A stretch of 64,000 nt of DNA from Apostichopus japonicus (taxonomy: Eukaryota > Echinodermata > Holothuroidea > Aspidochirotida > Stichopodidae). How positions within the stretch are numbered: position 1 is the first letter of the stretch; each line of letters starts with the position of its first letter. Location of the stretch: positions 25,191,213-25,255,212 of the forward strand of contig NC_092574.1 of the NCBI RefSeq assembly GCF_037975245.1. Reading direction: 5' to 3'. The translations under genes were made by a program, and so were the position numbers. This document shows, piece by piece, positions 50,820 to 62,355 of the stretch. The notes beneath the pieces were generated by a model, which did no database searches, had not been told where the DNA came from, and was given only the letters and a program-made list of their open reading frames with translations.

Positions 50820-51665
50820 ATCAAAACCCCTGTGGGCTTATCTAGGGATACACTCCCTGTACAGAGAGAACACATATAACTTACAACAACAAAAATAAGA
50901 AAAGAACTAAGGGAGAAAAGGAAGAAAAGAAAGAAAGAGGAACATCAATCTTAGTATAACTTGACGTAATATGTCTTTAATTTGAATTTAAACGAATTTG
51001 GGGGAGGTTGTGACCTCATGATATTAAGCAGCAAAGAGTTCCATGTGATGCTTGTGCGATGTCGAAGGCTCTATCTTCCTACATTGGTGTGAATGCGATT
51101 AGGGCGTACAATTTGTATGTGTCTTGTGTTTTATTGTGAATGCCATGGTTGTGAACAAGGAAATTGTCGAAAGCAGGTGGGACCTGTCCATGGATAGCTT
51201 GATGCAAATGTGGCTATATATACATTATCAAATCCGGGAGTTTGAGGATGTTAAGATCTTTGAAAAGTTTGCTTGTATGTTCATTGTAATTGGCAAATGA
51301 AACGTGTCTAATTAGTCTTTTTGCGTGTTTCTGTCCCCTCTGTTACTGTAACTTGTCATTTAGCCTCTGAAGAAGATCCTGCTAGGATCGAAACGTCATG
51401 CCAACTTACTTTTATACATAGTCTTTTTGAAAAATAAAGAGTTTGTTTAAACATGTGCGATTCGTAACAGACCATACTAGTATGCAGTATGTAAAATGTA
51501 GTGCGATTAAAGTAAGATACGACCGCAACATTTTCTTGGGTAAATCATGCTTAAGTTTTGAGAGAATGCCCAGCCCTTAGCAGTTTTGGTTGCAATAGAC
51601 TGTATGTGGTTGTTCCATGTTAAACGGGAGTCAATGTAAACACCTAAAAACTTTGTGCAATTCAC
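50820..51665 (-). mobile_element. non-LTR retrotransposon (jockey/CR1-like) 3' fragment, interrupted
   Basis: Read on the minus strand from 51,660, the translation has KFLGVYIDSRLTWNNHI, the typical start of the reverse-transcriptase thumb. Then comes AKRLIRHVSFANYNEHTS with LFKDLNILKLPDL (about 51,345-51,240), and the end block SITWNSLLLNIMRS with KFKLKTYYVKLY before a stop near 50,955. The parts lie in different frames with several stops, so the element is dead. A 3' UTR-like stretch continues to about 50,820. Between about 51,340 and 51,480 foreign sequence replaces the expected coding segment. Confidence 0.75.
51340..51480 (+). repeat. insert within the LINE carrying a CTGAAGA-hairpin-GAAAC module
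   Basis: ctctgaagaagatcctgcta and the following ggatcgaaacgtc (51,365-51,397) form a 6-bp stem GATCCT/AGGATC between CTGAAGA and GAAAC. This arrangement is common at ends of invertebrate retroelements and resembles a hammerhead ribozyme core. An A-rich aaaaataaagag lies downstream. No clear target-site duplication could be fixed. Confidence 0.5.
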
Positions 51666-54600
51666 TCTTTACAGACTCTCATTAGCCTCGAATGTTCAAT
51701 GCCACTTTCTTCTCAAATGTATTAAATATTTAGTATTTACTTTGGTTTATCAATCGAATAAATTACAGTAAGTAACAACACTGATCGTGCAACCTACACC
51801 CATGAAAAATTCTTCTATAAAGAAATCAACAAAGAGTATTATTGTACACGTAAATAAAAGGTGATTTTTTTAAACTGCATATAAATTGTAAACGCACATT
51901 TACAGAATATAAGGCGATCCTGTTGTAATTCTAAGTGTTCGATTAGCATTAGCAACATTGACACCTGTAATATAAAGCCTACTAGATTATACGTTTTTGT
52001 TGATTTTATGGTTTCCATAACCTCAATAAAACTCCGCCAATTTTTTTGATTTGTTATTCTAAGTTTCAATTCAGTTTCAATACATCTTGAGGTTTTTTTT
52101 CAATTACTTAAAATCGGCCAGATTGATTATGCAAATAACACAAAATGATTGATTGTAGTTTTTTTTTAATGTATTGCCTATACTTGTATTCACTGAGATC
52201 TTAATAATGTGATTGGTTGTGTAACTTTCAAATATCAAAATGGATTTGCCTATCAGTGATGATCAATGAATGATACGATAAACCAACAATCGATCGACTC
52301 ATTAGAAAACGGCCAAATAATGGTCAGTAACCTAATGACCAATCTTCGAGTGTCAATTACTACTTTTGAAAATGTCATCCGTTAGTCTTTCTCTGTGTTT
52401 TATTATATAAATATATTGTATTCACAAGAGGTCAAATGCCATTCATATGCTTCCGTATACTTCCATAATGATATTTCTATGAGCATCATTTGTGGTTTTG
52501 TATACCATTGTCTATATTTAAGGTATTTTCGTTGCAAATGATGAAGCAATGCATTGAAACTGTACAGCCACAGTCAGTAAACGTCTTGTGCGTAATTAAT
52601 GCCGTTGTCATATGACATATATATGTAATGTGATTTGATATGTAAATAAGGTTTGTTTATCAATAGGCATTTAGTATTGCGTTATATAAATTTCTTTTAT
52701 ATAGCAGAGTGTGGTACTTTGAGTGATACTGACTGTCAGTTCAGGACTAGACTTTAAAAATTTAGCGACTTACTACAAAATGCAAAATCGTTAAAATCTA
52801 TTGGCTCAAGTCGAATTCTCATTGACTAACAGAACACACCAGTCACTGCAAATGATCAACTGCTTATCAAAGCAATTCAATAATATTTGCTGATAATAAA
52901 CCGAAATCCTGCCGACTTTTTGTCTGACGATTGTTCACCGACTTTATCATGTGCCATAATCATAATGTCTACTAACAGTAAAAATGCAATTGCCTTTGGC
53001 ATTTTCAGCCAGTTAATAGCCAGAGTTTCAAAGTTGTATCATGTTATATTTCGTCAGGGAGCTATAGATTCAAGTTTTTGCTGAACTGGTTTGACGACTA
53101 ACTATAATGGAGGCAAATGTCAGTTGTCCAATAAGTATCAGTCTACTTTTAGTACAGCTATGACTACGCGCAACATGTCAAAAGATGGCAATGGCGTATT
53201 AGTTTGTTTTTTCTTCGTCTTTTTGAAGGTAAAGAAGTCTTTAATAGTTGTGAGAGTTTTGTATCTAGCTATTTTGTACTATATTTATGTTTTGGGTTTT
53301 TGTTTGTTTGTTTGATTTTGGTTTTGTATAACTTTTGTGTAATAATATCATTCGATATTCATGGTATAACATATATGCGGATCATATTTCACAGAAATAT
53401 TGTTAACTTGATCTTACTTGGGTATTTCTTTCTCGAACAATTCTGACTGCCTTCTGCAAACAAACAATGCACAGTTCTGCGTGTAGTTAATGTGGTCGTT
53501 AATATTCCCTAATAGAAGGATGTTTGGTAAGTTTCTCTGATCCATCGCCTGGCGACTTTCGAAATTGCAAATAAATGGAAGCCTTGGTATTAACTGCATT
53601 GGGGCCTGGGACTTGGATGTGTGAATTGATGTGTCTTGCATTCTGTCGGGTGGGTCACGTACAAAGAATGAGACGAAATATGTAATTTTCCTGAATTTTG
53701 ATGAACTGTATATACTGAGTTAGCTGCAGGTTTTTATTTCATTGGCTTCAAGGGATAACGAAGGCTGAGGTCTTAACAAAGACATACACACGTGCATAAG
53801 ATCAAAAGATGTTGACCAACTCTTTATTTCATAGTTTTTTCCATAATTTTATCAATTATAAATATTGCAGGTGTTTATGGACTTAATTTGGACGAGCGTA
53901 CTATGGAATGTGTGCCGTCATTTATAATGGACGTATTACCCTGCGGTCATACTTGTTTGCTACACAGCCAAAAAAAAAATGAAATGATTATACCCTCATT
54001 CGGTTACGCTGCTGGACGTTGTATTTTTGTAAACTGAGATCAATATACTTCCTGACAATTAAGTAGTGATTCTAATTATTTGGAGTTTTAATTCCATTAG
54101 TAAAGAAAGAACGTTTTGGTGTGTTGTCCATCAGTAGCATCACAAATTATCCGAATAAAATGAGTAACTTTCAACATTTTTACAACATCTCAGGAACGCG
54201 CAAGCACTCATTCGTTTTACTCGCTCTGCGATGTAAATTTTCGAATGTTAAACTTCGTTATCCCTTTATATTAAGTAATTGTTTCTAGTTTTGATATGCA
54301 CGTTTAATGACTTATTATAGACAATAATGGATCTCACCTTGTTACCAGTTTGCAAATGCTTTCTATAAACGAAATTTATAAACTGTTAGAACCAATTTTC
54401 GTCTGTATTCATGTTGTAGATATTTTCTAGAGTTTATTGAGAATAAAATAGCAAAATAAGAGGAACAGGCCTATAACGCATTCATAGTTTTCATCATTTC
54501 TTTGTTTTTTCATTGCGGTTTGGTGAAAATATAAGTAGTTAAGATATCTATTGTAATCCATGCGGAAATAACCTTAACTGTCTTTGTTTGCGATAAACCG

Positions 54601-55420
54601 AACAAAATAGCATCCTTGAACAGGGACGTAGCCACAAATTTGAAGGGGGGGGGGGGCGCTTCCCACTGGATACTTCCCTGTCCATGACCACCCATTTGTC
54701 GACTTAGTTCACATCGTTAACGTCTTTCTCGTTTATACATATTTCTGCCTCAATCATTTATAAATGCCTAAAGAGTCTCAAGAGCTTCAAAAACAGCTAC
54801 AATATTACTGGTATATCTGACTATAGTGTACAAGAATAATTTCAATAATAGATTCACAATTTCTCTTTGTTTGGAAATAACACATATAATTGATAAGAAA
54901 AAAAGTTAAACATTTTACAATAATTTAGATCGGTTTTGCAGCTTCGAGATGTACAGAAACAGTTTTGGTTTGAACAATATCAAATTCCTTAACATGATTG
55001 GAAAGCATCAGCTGCTTGTCTTAATAGCGAATCGTCTTCTTACGTTTAATACGTTGTCTGCTTGCTGAATTTGAAACAAAATATCTCTCCCTCAACCAAA
55101 CCATACGTGATGTATGTTCGTTCCGACGGTTTCACAACACATATGCAATAACTCGAGAAGATAATGTCATTTGTTTAAGTAAACGAACAAATTGTACGGA
55201 GCGTTGAAAAAAGAGTGCGTAGATGAATGTTTGGAAGTTCTTACTGTCCTCAAAAGCACCATTGAATGCGCAAAACACTCCATAAAGTTTGGAAGGAACA
55301 ATGCATCAAACTACTTGATCAAACAGACACAAAAAGTGGGTGGCATAGTAATGCAAAATATGATTTATAACATATTTTGGCTTCATCGAAGCTTAACATT
55401 ACAAAACCGTAACTTTGCAA
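51666..55420. other. intergenic, no supported gene
   Basis: AT-rich. A G12 run lies at 54645-54656, next to cagggacgtagccacaaatt, which resembles the end text of the TIR-type element at 30-32 kb. The 3' UTR of the minus-strand dehydrogenase gene should occupy the right-hand edge. Confidence 0.35.
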
Positions 55421-55422
55421 TT

Positions 55423-58400
55423 TTAGGAATATTCCACATCTATCCCTTCCTTTCTGACTTTCACGAAAGCTCCGTTAAGTTCGTCATTTTCTATACCATG
55501 GATAAATGCATCTATAACCATGTCAACCCTGTGAAAGAAAGAAGAAGAAACAAACACTTTCACAAAGAAACATCTTTCTTCCTAAACTTGTATCCAGACA
55601 TTGTAGAGTGTTAAATAAAATAACTGAAGAGATGGGTGAGGATTTTGATACTAGCAGTAAAATGGTTGTAGACATATGCAGATAAGTGACCAATTTTTGT
55701 CTTCTTAGCATTTTTCGAGTCAAATATTCCTCACAATATTGTCGAATTTAAAGGGGCAGGTACGGCGGCCCAGAAGGAACGTTAAAATACAATGTTTAAT
55801 ATCTGTTTTATCTCGAATAGAAACTTTCAATGACATTTTCATGAACTGAATTTTTAATGTTTCTTCTGGACCTCAGCCAAAACTCACGTGACATATCTAT
55901 CTTTAATCGTCTCTAAACGACCTTTGACGTCATTTGTCGAGAAACCATTCGATGTCCAGAGAGATGTATCTACTACAGCAGGGCAGATAGCTACAGCTCG
56001 CAGATCTTTGCTAAATCCATCGGTACTGTTCTGTGAATGTATAGAAGGACATTTTTGTGTTTCTTTTTCTCCATTCTTTGTTTGAAATAAACCACGCCAA
56101 GGTAAGTCTGGTCAAGCTAGATTAAGTAATCCTGATCAGGGAGCCGGAACAGCTCTGGCTTACCCTGATCATGAAGTAAATTACTCATCAAGAAAACCTG
56201 GTCGTCAATACAAACGTAAATTACTGTCTACACTGACAGTATGTCACATTTTATGACTGGTTTATTCTCCAATAATAAAGTATATTCACAAAGACTGCCA
56301 GATCCTCACTAATGATAGAGTCACGCTGACAGTTTCAAAAAGGGAAGTATGCAATCGGGTATACATCAGTGCAACTGTTACCCACATTAACCCACAAAAT
56401 ATAAATTAAAATAAATGCAACCGCGGTGATATTGTCTCGCCATGTGTGTCATATCTAAAACAATAAAATAAAATATAGAAAAGACATGACCTTAAATCTT
56501 AAATGACTTTAATCTGAACGAGTAATCGCAAATACCAGAATGTGAAAGGTATGGCTAGGAGAGCCTACCAAGAAAACCCCCAAAATCGTTATTAGCAACA
56601 ATACTAAGGAACTTGACTCATTCCATTCCGATTACCATTAGTTCTCTACCAATATGTTTACGGGAGTTTGAAAGAAAGTTTGGATGCTTCCATTCACCTG
56701 CACGACAAAGGTCAAGGTTTGTAGTTCGGAATTACGCAAGGGGAAATTTGACGGGACTGTTCGAAAATGTAATTTAGCCAATTACCATTATCGTAATAAG
56801 TATAAATACTGCCAGAAAAATATTTTGCTGGTGACGGCAGCACCCACCCAATCTCCTGTGCGTATGTGCACTGAGAAAATGACACAATTACGCTTGGCAT
56901 TCACAAATTTAGCAGAAAACAAAACGGAGCATGCAAATCTATTATTATTGATTCATCTACAAATTCCGTGTAAAAAAATATATAATTTACATATATAGTT
57001 ATAAAGGTTTTCCATGTTTTAACATAACACATTTTCTTTACCGGAAAGGATTTGGTGAGCCCAACTACGCCGTATTTGCTGGCGGTATAACTGAAATTCA
57101 CAACTGGACTGGCAAGGAACCCTGCGAGGCAACAATAAGATCACCATGTTGTTAATAGTTTACTTATAACCGTTTATCTCAGCATATATAACGTTGTTAA
57201 CAGCAAATACATGTTTCCCAGGCAATTAAACTTGAACGGATGGAGATGAAGAAAAAAAAAAGAAAAAAAGAGGTTATCATTAACTTCTAACTATTGACCT
57301 TCCACAAATCCATTCGACACAACATGATAACAACGCTTTCCATATATGAAGTAAACTACTCAATACCCGACTGAAATTTGACATAGTGAACATTACAATG
57401 ATCATATGGCTTGCATTTGTTGTACCTTATAATTGCAACCCTCATCCCAATATGTTAGTTCTAACTGTTTGAAATATCCGTTGAAAATTCGTGGCCTCCC
57501 CCTTTCTTCTTTGAATAAAAAGCCCGGCGTCTTTATTGACCAGGAATGCTTTCCATTAATTTGAGATGTGGCATAGAACTTTAAATTAATTACTTACCTG
57601 TAACGTAATCTGCATATGGTTTCAAGATTGGGAGGGGGGCGGGCGGGTGGTGTACAAGTGTGTAGGGAGGCGATTCTGTTGGAGCTGCAAGGAATGCAGC
57701 TCCTTCAGATTGGGAAAAATTTAGGGAAAATTGATATCGTTCAGCAATTGAGCAAAAATAATATAGGATGGGAATAAACAGACAGCTACTTTATACAGAT
57801 GGAAGCATTAAGAGACTTAACAAAGAAATAAAACATGATACTAAGAAGGTGAATAGCTTACCTTCAGTCGTAGACCTGCTATAGACGTGGCATCAATCTG
57901 TAATTCCCAGTTACATCATTACATTAAATTTCAACAACCGTGAAAAATATTTTAGTAGTTATTTGATGTTATGTACGCTGAAGTAGAACATATAAGACCC
58001 GTCGTAAATTATCCTTATTAAGTGACGTTGATCATTCTTTTACCTGCCATTGACGCGGTGTTTATTATAACACCCTTTTCTGATCTCGGTTTCTTGGTCA
58101 TTAAGTCTGCGGCAATGAGCATACCATTCATAACAGCCACCTGTCGAAGGAAAGAAAATATCCAATTCTTGGAAGCAAAAGCCTTACAGTGTTGTGATCG
58201 AGAAATTAACTTTCAAACCTGAAGTGATACGAACAAGTTTGTATAGATTTGGATTAAATAGATGTTTGAAAAATAGAAATGGTAATGACTGGATTCGACG
58301 TTAAAGTTAAGTCCCATACCGATTTGAGTACAGGTTGATGCAGAACACAGCCAACCGCTGCCGATCACCGTAGTTACCTCACGGCTGTTGATCCGTCTTG

Positions 58401-59664
58401 GAAAACATGCCCCTTTACAAGTTTAAGGATTTAACATATCAAATGACTAATAATTCAAAAAATAGTTGCTGATAGGTAAACAAAATATTGCGAGAGTTAT
58501 GGTCATGAACTCTGAGCTTTATAAAAGCGTCAGAAGACAGATGGACAAAATGATCAACCGCAGTGATGTAGCTGGCAGTTCAGCGGCGGCCAGTCAGTAC
58601 CGGGAATGATGGACATTAGGTCAGGGGACTGAACCCCAGGACAAGGGTCAATTACAGGGAGCCCGGGGGATATGAGATAAAGAATAACTGATGAACATGA
58701 GGTCAGGGTACTAAACCCCAGGACAAGAGTTAATTAGGAGCCCGGGAAATATGAGATAAAGAATAACTGAAGAACATGGAGTCAGGGTACTAAACCTCAG
58801 GACAAGGGTTAATTATAAGGAGCCCGGGAATATGATATAACGAATAACTGATGAACATGAATTCAAGGTACTAAACCCCAGGACAAGGGTTAATTTAGGG
58901 AGAATTATAGTTCAGTTTCAGTTTCTATCAGGAATATGTATCTTTCCGACCAGGCCTTTGCTGTTTGGTTGATATTAGAAATCAGTACAATTTATTTCGT
59001 GCCGATTGCTAAATGTTTAATTTAGAGATGGTGTCTTCGTTTGATCTCCCCGTCCTCAGAGTTGTAATTCACTAATGGCGCCCTCTTTAACGTCTGATCG
59101 AGACACAGTGATAGCAAATACAAATGAGGTGGGGTGGTGGGTACTGGAAGGATGGCGACAATTTACAGTCTTGCTTTGCGATTCTCTAAACAGTTACTTA
59201 AATATTGCAAAGATCTCCATGGTGGTTCGATATGTTTCATAATCGATTCCTCACCAAGTTAACTGCAATCGTTTTCTGATGATCACTTGAAATGATCCCA
59301 GCATTGTTGACAACAATATCGAGATAGTCGTGAACATCGTAAGCTTCTTGAAAACACTCTGTGGACGGGAAAAAAAAATAAAAGGAAGAAAATGAAAATA
59401 CGGAATAATTCTCTGTAGGTATACGCTTTTTACCGACAAAGTCGAAACCTACATTTATGATAAATAACAGCAGTCTATACGTTGCTCGTTGGTCTGATAT
59501 GAACACGCCGCCAAAAGGTGTTGTCTGAATGACGCAATAGGCGGTATGCAACTGGAAATAGTTTATCTTTCTGGTAACAAAATTGTTTGCATTCCGGAAT
59601 AGATCAAGGGATGTGTGCGATCGCTAGACTCATTCTGTGTTGTTGGAACGTGTATACCCACCCC

Positions 59665-59748
<84 letters not shown>

Positions 59749-62355
59749 TACCAACCACGTGACTTTCTACAACACTTTGGAGGAGTTGAGGGTATGGAAT
59801 ACATGAGTTGTTCCTGAACGTGCTTTCTTACATATTCTGATACAACCAGAACACTGTAAATACAACTGATGCTAAATAATGCCTGCATTCCGTTGTCTGC
59901 TTGGTGAGACTGTGAAAATACCAACAAGTAAGACAATGACTAACTAATTAATTGATAATGCTGCCACCATACTTTGTGAACATGATGATGCTTGTGATAA
60001 GTGTTATGATTGACAGGTTATTTTTAAATTAATTCTGCGTGGTTATCAAGCGATCTGATGGATGTACAATTTCCCTTAAATAGTTTAAGATATTTCAAAA
60101 CCTGACTGATATCTCCATTCGATTTGTTGAGTCGTACATGTTTTAAAAAACAAAACGTGGAAGGAAAATCCTGCTTGCACACCTTTTCGTTTCTCCAAGG
60201 TACTTACTTTTAAGGTCAGCTTCCTTGGTGACGTCACAACGAATGAACATGACCCGCCCGTCTCCAAATTTGCGGTTAAATTCAGATGCGACTTCTTGTC
60301 CAGCTTCTTCATTGAAGTCAATGATAGCTACAAACTATGAGAGAAAGAAATAATTTAAACAATTCATGCCTCACAAGTGGCTCAGAATTCTTCATTATTT
60401 GATTTGGGATATGTATTTTGTTCAACGTCTTTCGTGACGTCACAACGAATGAACATGACCCGACCGTCACCAAATTTGAGATTGAATTCTGATGCGACTT
60501 CTTGTCCCACTTCTAGATTGAAGTCAGTGATAGCTATTAACTATGATAGAATATAAATAATTTACAGAATATCATGCCCCGCAAGTGGGTCAGAAGTCTA
60601 ATCATATTATTTGTGATACGTATTTTGTTGATACAGTCGGCAAACCAATTTTAAAGCTGCTAGCACGGTATTCTTTAGCTGCTTGTGCGGTATATTCAAG
60701 CTGCGAGTACGGTATATCGAACTGCTAGTACGGTATTTTAACGTTGCTAGCCCGGTATTCTAAAGCTACGAGTACTGTATATTAAAGCTATGAGTACCGT
60801 ATTTTAAAGCTGCTAGAGTACGGTATCTTAAAGCTGTGAGTGCGGTATTTTAAAGCTACGAGTACCGTATTTTAAAGCTGCTATAGTACGGTATTGTAAA
60901 GCTGCTAGTGCGGTATTTAAAGCTGCTAGTACGGTAATTTAAAGCTGCTAGCACGGTTTATTAAAGCTGCGAGTACGGTTTATTAAAGCTGCTAGTGCGG
61001 TTTATTAAAGCTGCGAGTACGGTTTATTAAAGCTGCTAGTACGGTTTATTAAAGCTGCGAGTACGGTATTTTAAAGCTGCTAGCACGGTTTATTACAGCT
61101 GCGAGTACGGTTTATTAAAGCTGCGAGTACGGTTTATTAAAGCTGCGAGTACGGTTTATTAAAGCTGCTAGTACGGTTTATTAAAGCTGCGAGTACGGTA
61201 TTGTAAAGCTGCTAGTACGGTTTATTAAAGCTGCGAGTACGGTTTATTAAAGCTGCTAGTACGGTATTGTAAAGCTACGAGTACCGTATTTTAAAGCGGC
61301 TATAGTACGGTATTGTAAAGCTGCTAGTGCGGTATTCTTAAGCTCATAGTACGGTATTTTAACGCTGCTAGCACGGCATTTTAAAGCTGCGAGTACGGTT
61401 TATTAAAGCTGCTAGTACGGTATTTTAACGCTGCAAGCACGGTTTCTTAAAGCTGCTAGCACGGTTTATCAAAGCTGCGAGTACGGTATTTTAACGCTGC
61501 TAGCACGGCATTTTAAAGCTGCGAGTACGGTTTATTAAAGCTGCTAGTACGGTATTTTAACGCTGCAAGCACGGTTTCTTAAAGCTGCTAGCACGGTTTA
61601 TCAAAGCTGCGAGTACGGTATTTTAACGCTGCTAGCACGGCATTTTAAAGCTGCTAGAGTACGGTTTATTAAAGCTGCTAGTACGGTATTATAAAGCTAC
61701 GAGTACCTTATTTTAAAGCTGCTATAGTACGGTATCGTAAAGCTGTGAGTGCGGTATTTTAAAGCTGCTAGTACGGTATTTTAAAGCTGCTAGCACGGTT
61801 TATTAAAGCTGCTAGTACGGCATATTATAAAGCTGCTAGTATGGTATTTTAAAGCTGCGAGTACGGTATACTGAAGCTGCTAGTACGGTATTATAAAGCT
61901 CCTATTACGGTATTTTAACGCTGCTAGCACGGCATTTTAAAGCTACGAGTACGGTATTTTAATGCAGCTAGTACGATGTCTTATACAGCTGCTAGTACGG
62001 TTATTTCTATTCTCGTATGACATCAGAGAATTAAGTAATATCCTTTTGCCTTAGGACCTCTTAACATTACAAACGTCTCTACGTCCGGCCTTGTGACGAA
62101 ACCTACGGTATGACCATTCGTGATATGACTTATCCCAGTGACATATTAAATTATATACACAGAATTTTGAGAACCGGTACATGTTGATTATTTACTTTGT
62201 TGGAAACAAGTAGCGGTGACGCGTTTGAACCCTGTGTTGGTTACGAAACTATTAATTCTTACCTTGGCTCCACTCTCCAGTAGTCGTAAAGTCAGAGCTT
62301 TGCCCAATCCAGCAGCACCTCCGGTAACCAAAGCAAGTTTACCTTCAATCTTCAT
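55423..62355 (-). CDS. HPGD: 15-hydroxyprostaglandin dehydrogenase-like short-chain dehydrogenase, 7 exons, 249 aa
   Basis: Exons on the minus strand: 62355-62263, 60334-60208, 59358-59255, 58140-58044, 57121-57042, 56030-55888 and 55528-55423. All have GT-AG borders and matching phases, giving 249 residues from ATG to TAA. This is the classical SDR order: TGGAAGLG (NAD-binding glycine motif), AIIDFN with the Asp that favours NAD over NADP, CDVT, NNAG, NTASMAG with the catalytic Ser, YTASK with catalytic Tyr and Lys, and ICPAVVDT. The last exon (NDELNGAFVKV) parallels the human enzyme's C-terminal region (DDALNGAIMKI). Human 15-PGDH has 266 residues. Three residues before the catalytic Tyr there is Asn where the human enzyme has Gln148, so the substrate may differ. 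The expected role is cytosolic NAD-dependent oxidation of a hydroxylated lipid such as a prostaglandin; that substrate is inferred from the family. Confidence 0.85.
56133..56171. repeat. imperfect hairpin in intron 5 of the dehydrogenase gene
   Basis: tgatcaggg (56133-56141) and ccctgatca (56163-56171) pair, with inner agcc/ggct adding to the stem. AGTAAT/ATTACT lies outside. It is about 100 bases upstream of exon 6 on the minus strand. Confidence 0.65.
58611..58905. repeat. tandem repeat, about 80-bp unit, nearly four copies
   Basis: Units start at 58,611, 58,693, 58,772 and 58,853. Each holds gaacatgaggtcagggtac, then taaaccccaggacaaggg and agcccggg, then gagataaagaataactga. The array lies in intron 3 of the dehydrogenase gene. 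Confidence 0.9.
59666..59750. repeat. (TA)n microsatellite
   Basis: TA run with one aaat interruption, in intron 2 of the dehydrogenase gene. Short open frames made of Ile-Tyr repeats here are artefacts. Confidence 0.95.
60416..60540 (-). pseudogene. decayed duplicate of dehydrogenase exon 2
   Basis: Reading minus strand from 60540, the acceptor tcatag| and the following frame (IAITDFNLE, then GQEVASEF, then FGDGRVMFIRCDVTK) closely copy exon 2 at 60334-60208. At the position where exon 2 has AAAA|GTAAGT this copy has CAAAATACA, so the donor is lost. Several residues also differ. It lies between exons 1 and 2, consistent with a tandem exon duplication whose upstream copy is no longer spliceable by the same donor. 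Confidence 0.8.
60650..62002. repeat. 22-bp minisatellite, about 60 copies, with 132-bp higher-order period
   Basis: The basic unit is of the type aaagctgctagtacggtatt plus tt, with a common variant aaagctgcgagtacggttta plus tt. From 61,361 an exact 132-bp (six-unit) block repeats at 61,493 and begins again at 61,625. The array fills most of intron 1 of the dehydrogenase gene, between exon 1 and the dead exon-2 copy. Confidence 0.95.

Noticed and set aside
55192..55614. 140-codon plus-strand frame near 55.2-55.6 kb
   Set aside because: It overlaps the last exon of the minus-strand dehydrogenase, whose frame and splice site are well supported; the plus frame lacks a proper ATG start.
59563..59806. 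Ile-Tyr-rich open frames around 59.7 kb
   Set aside because: Translation of a (TA)n microsatellite.
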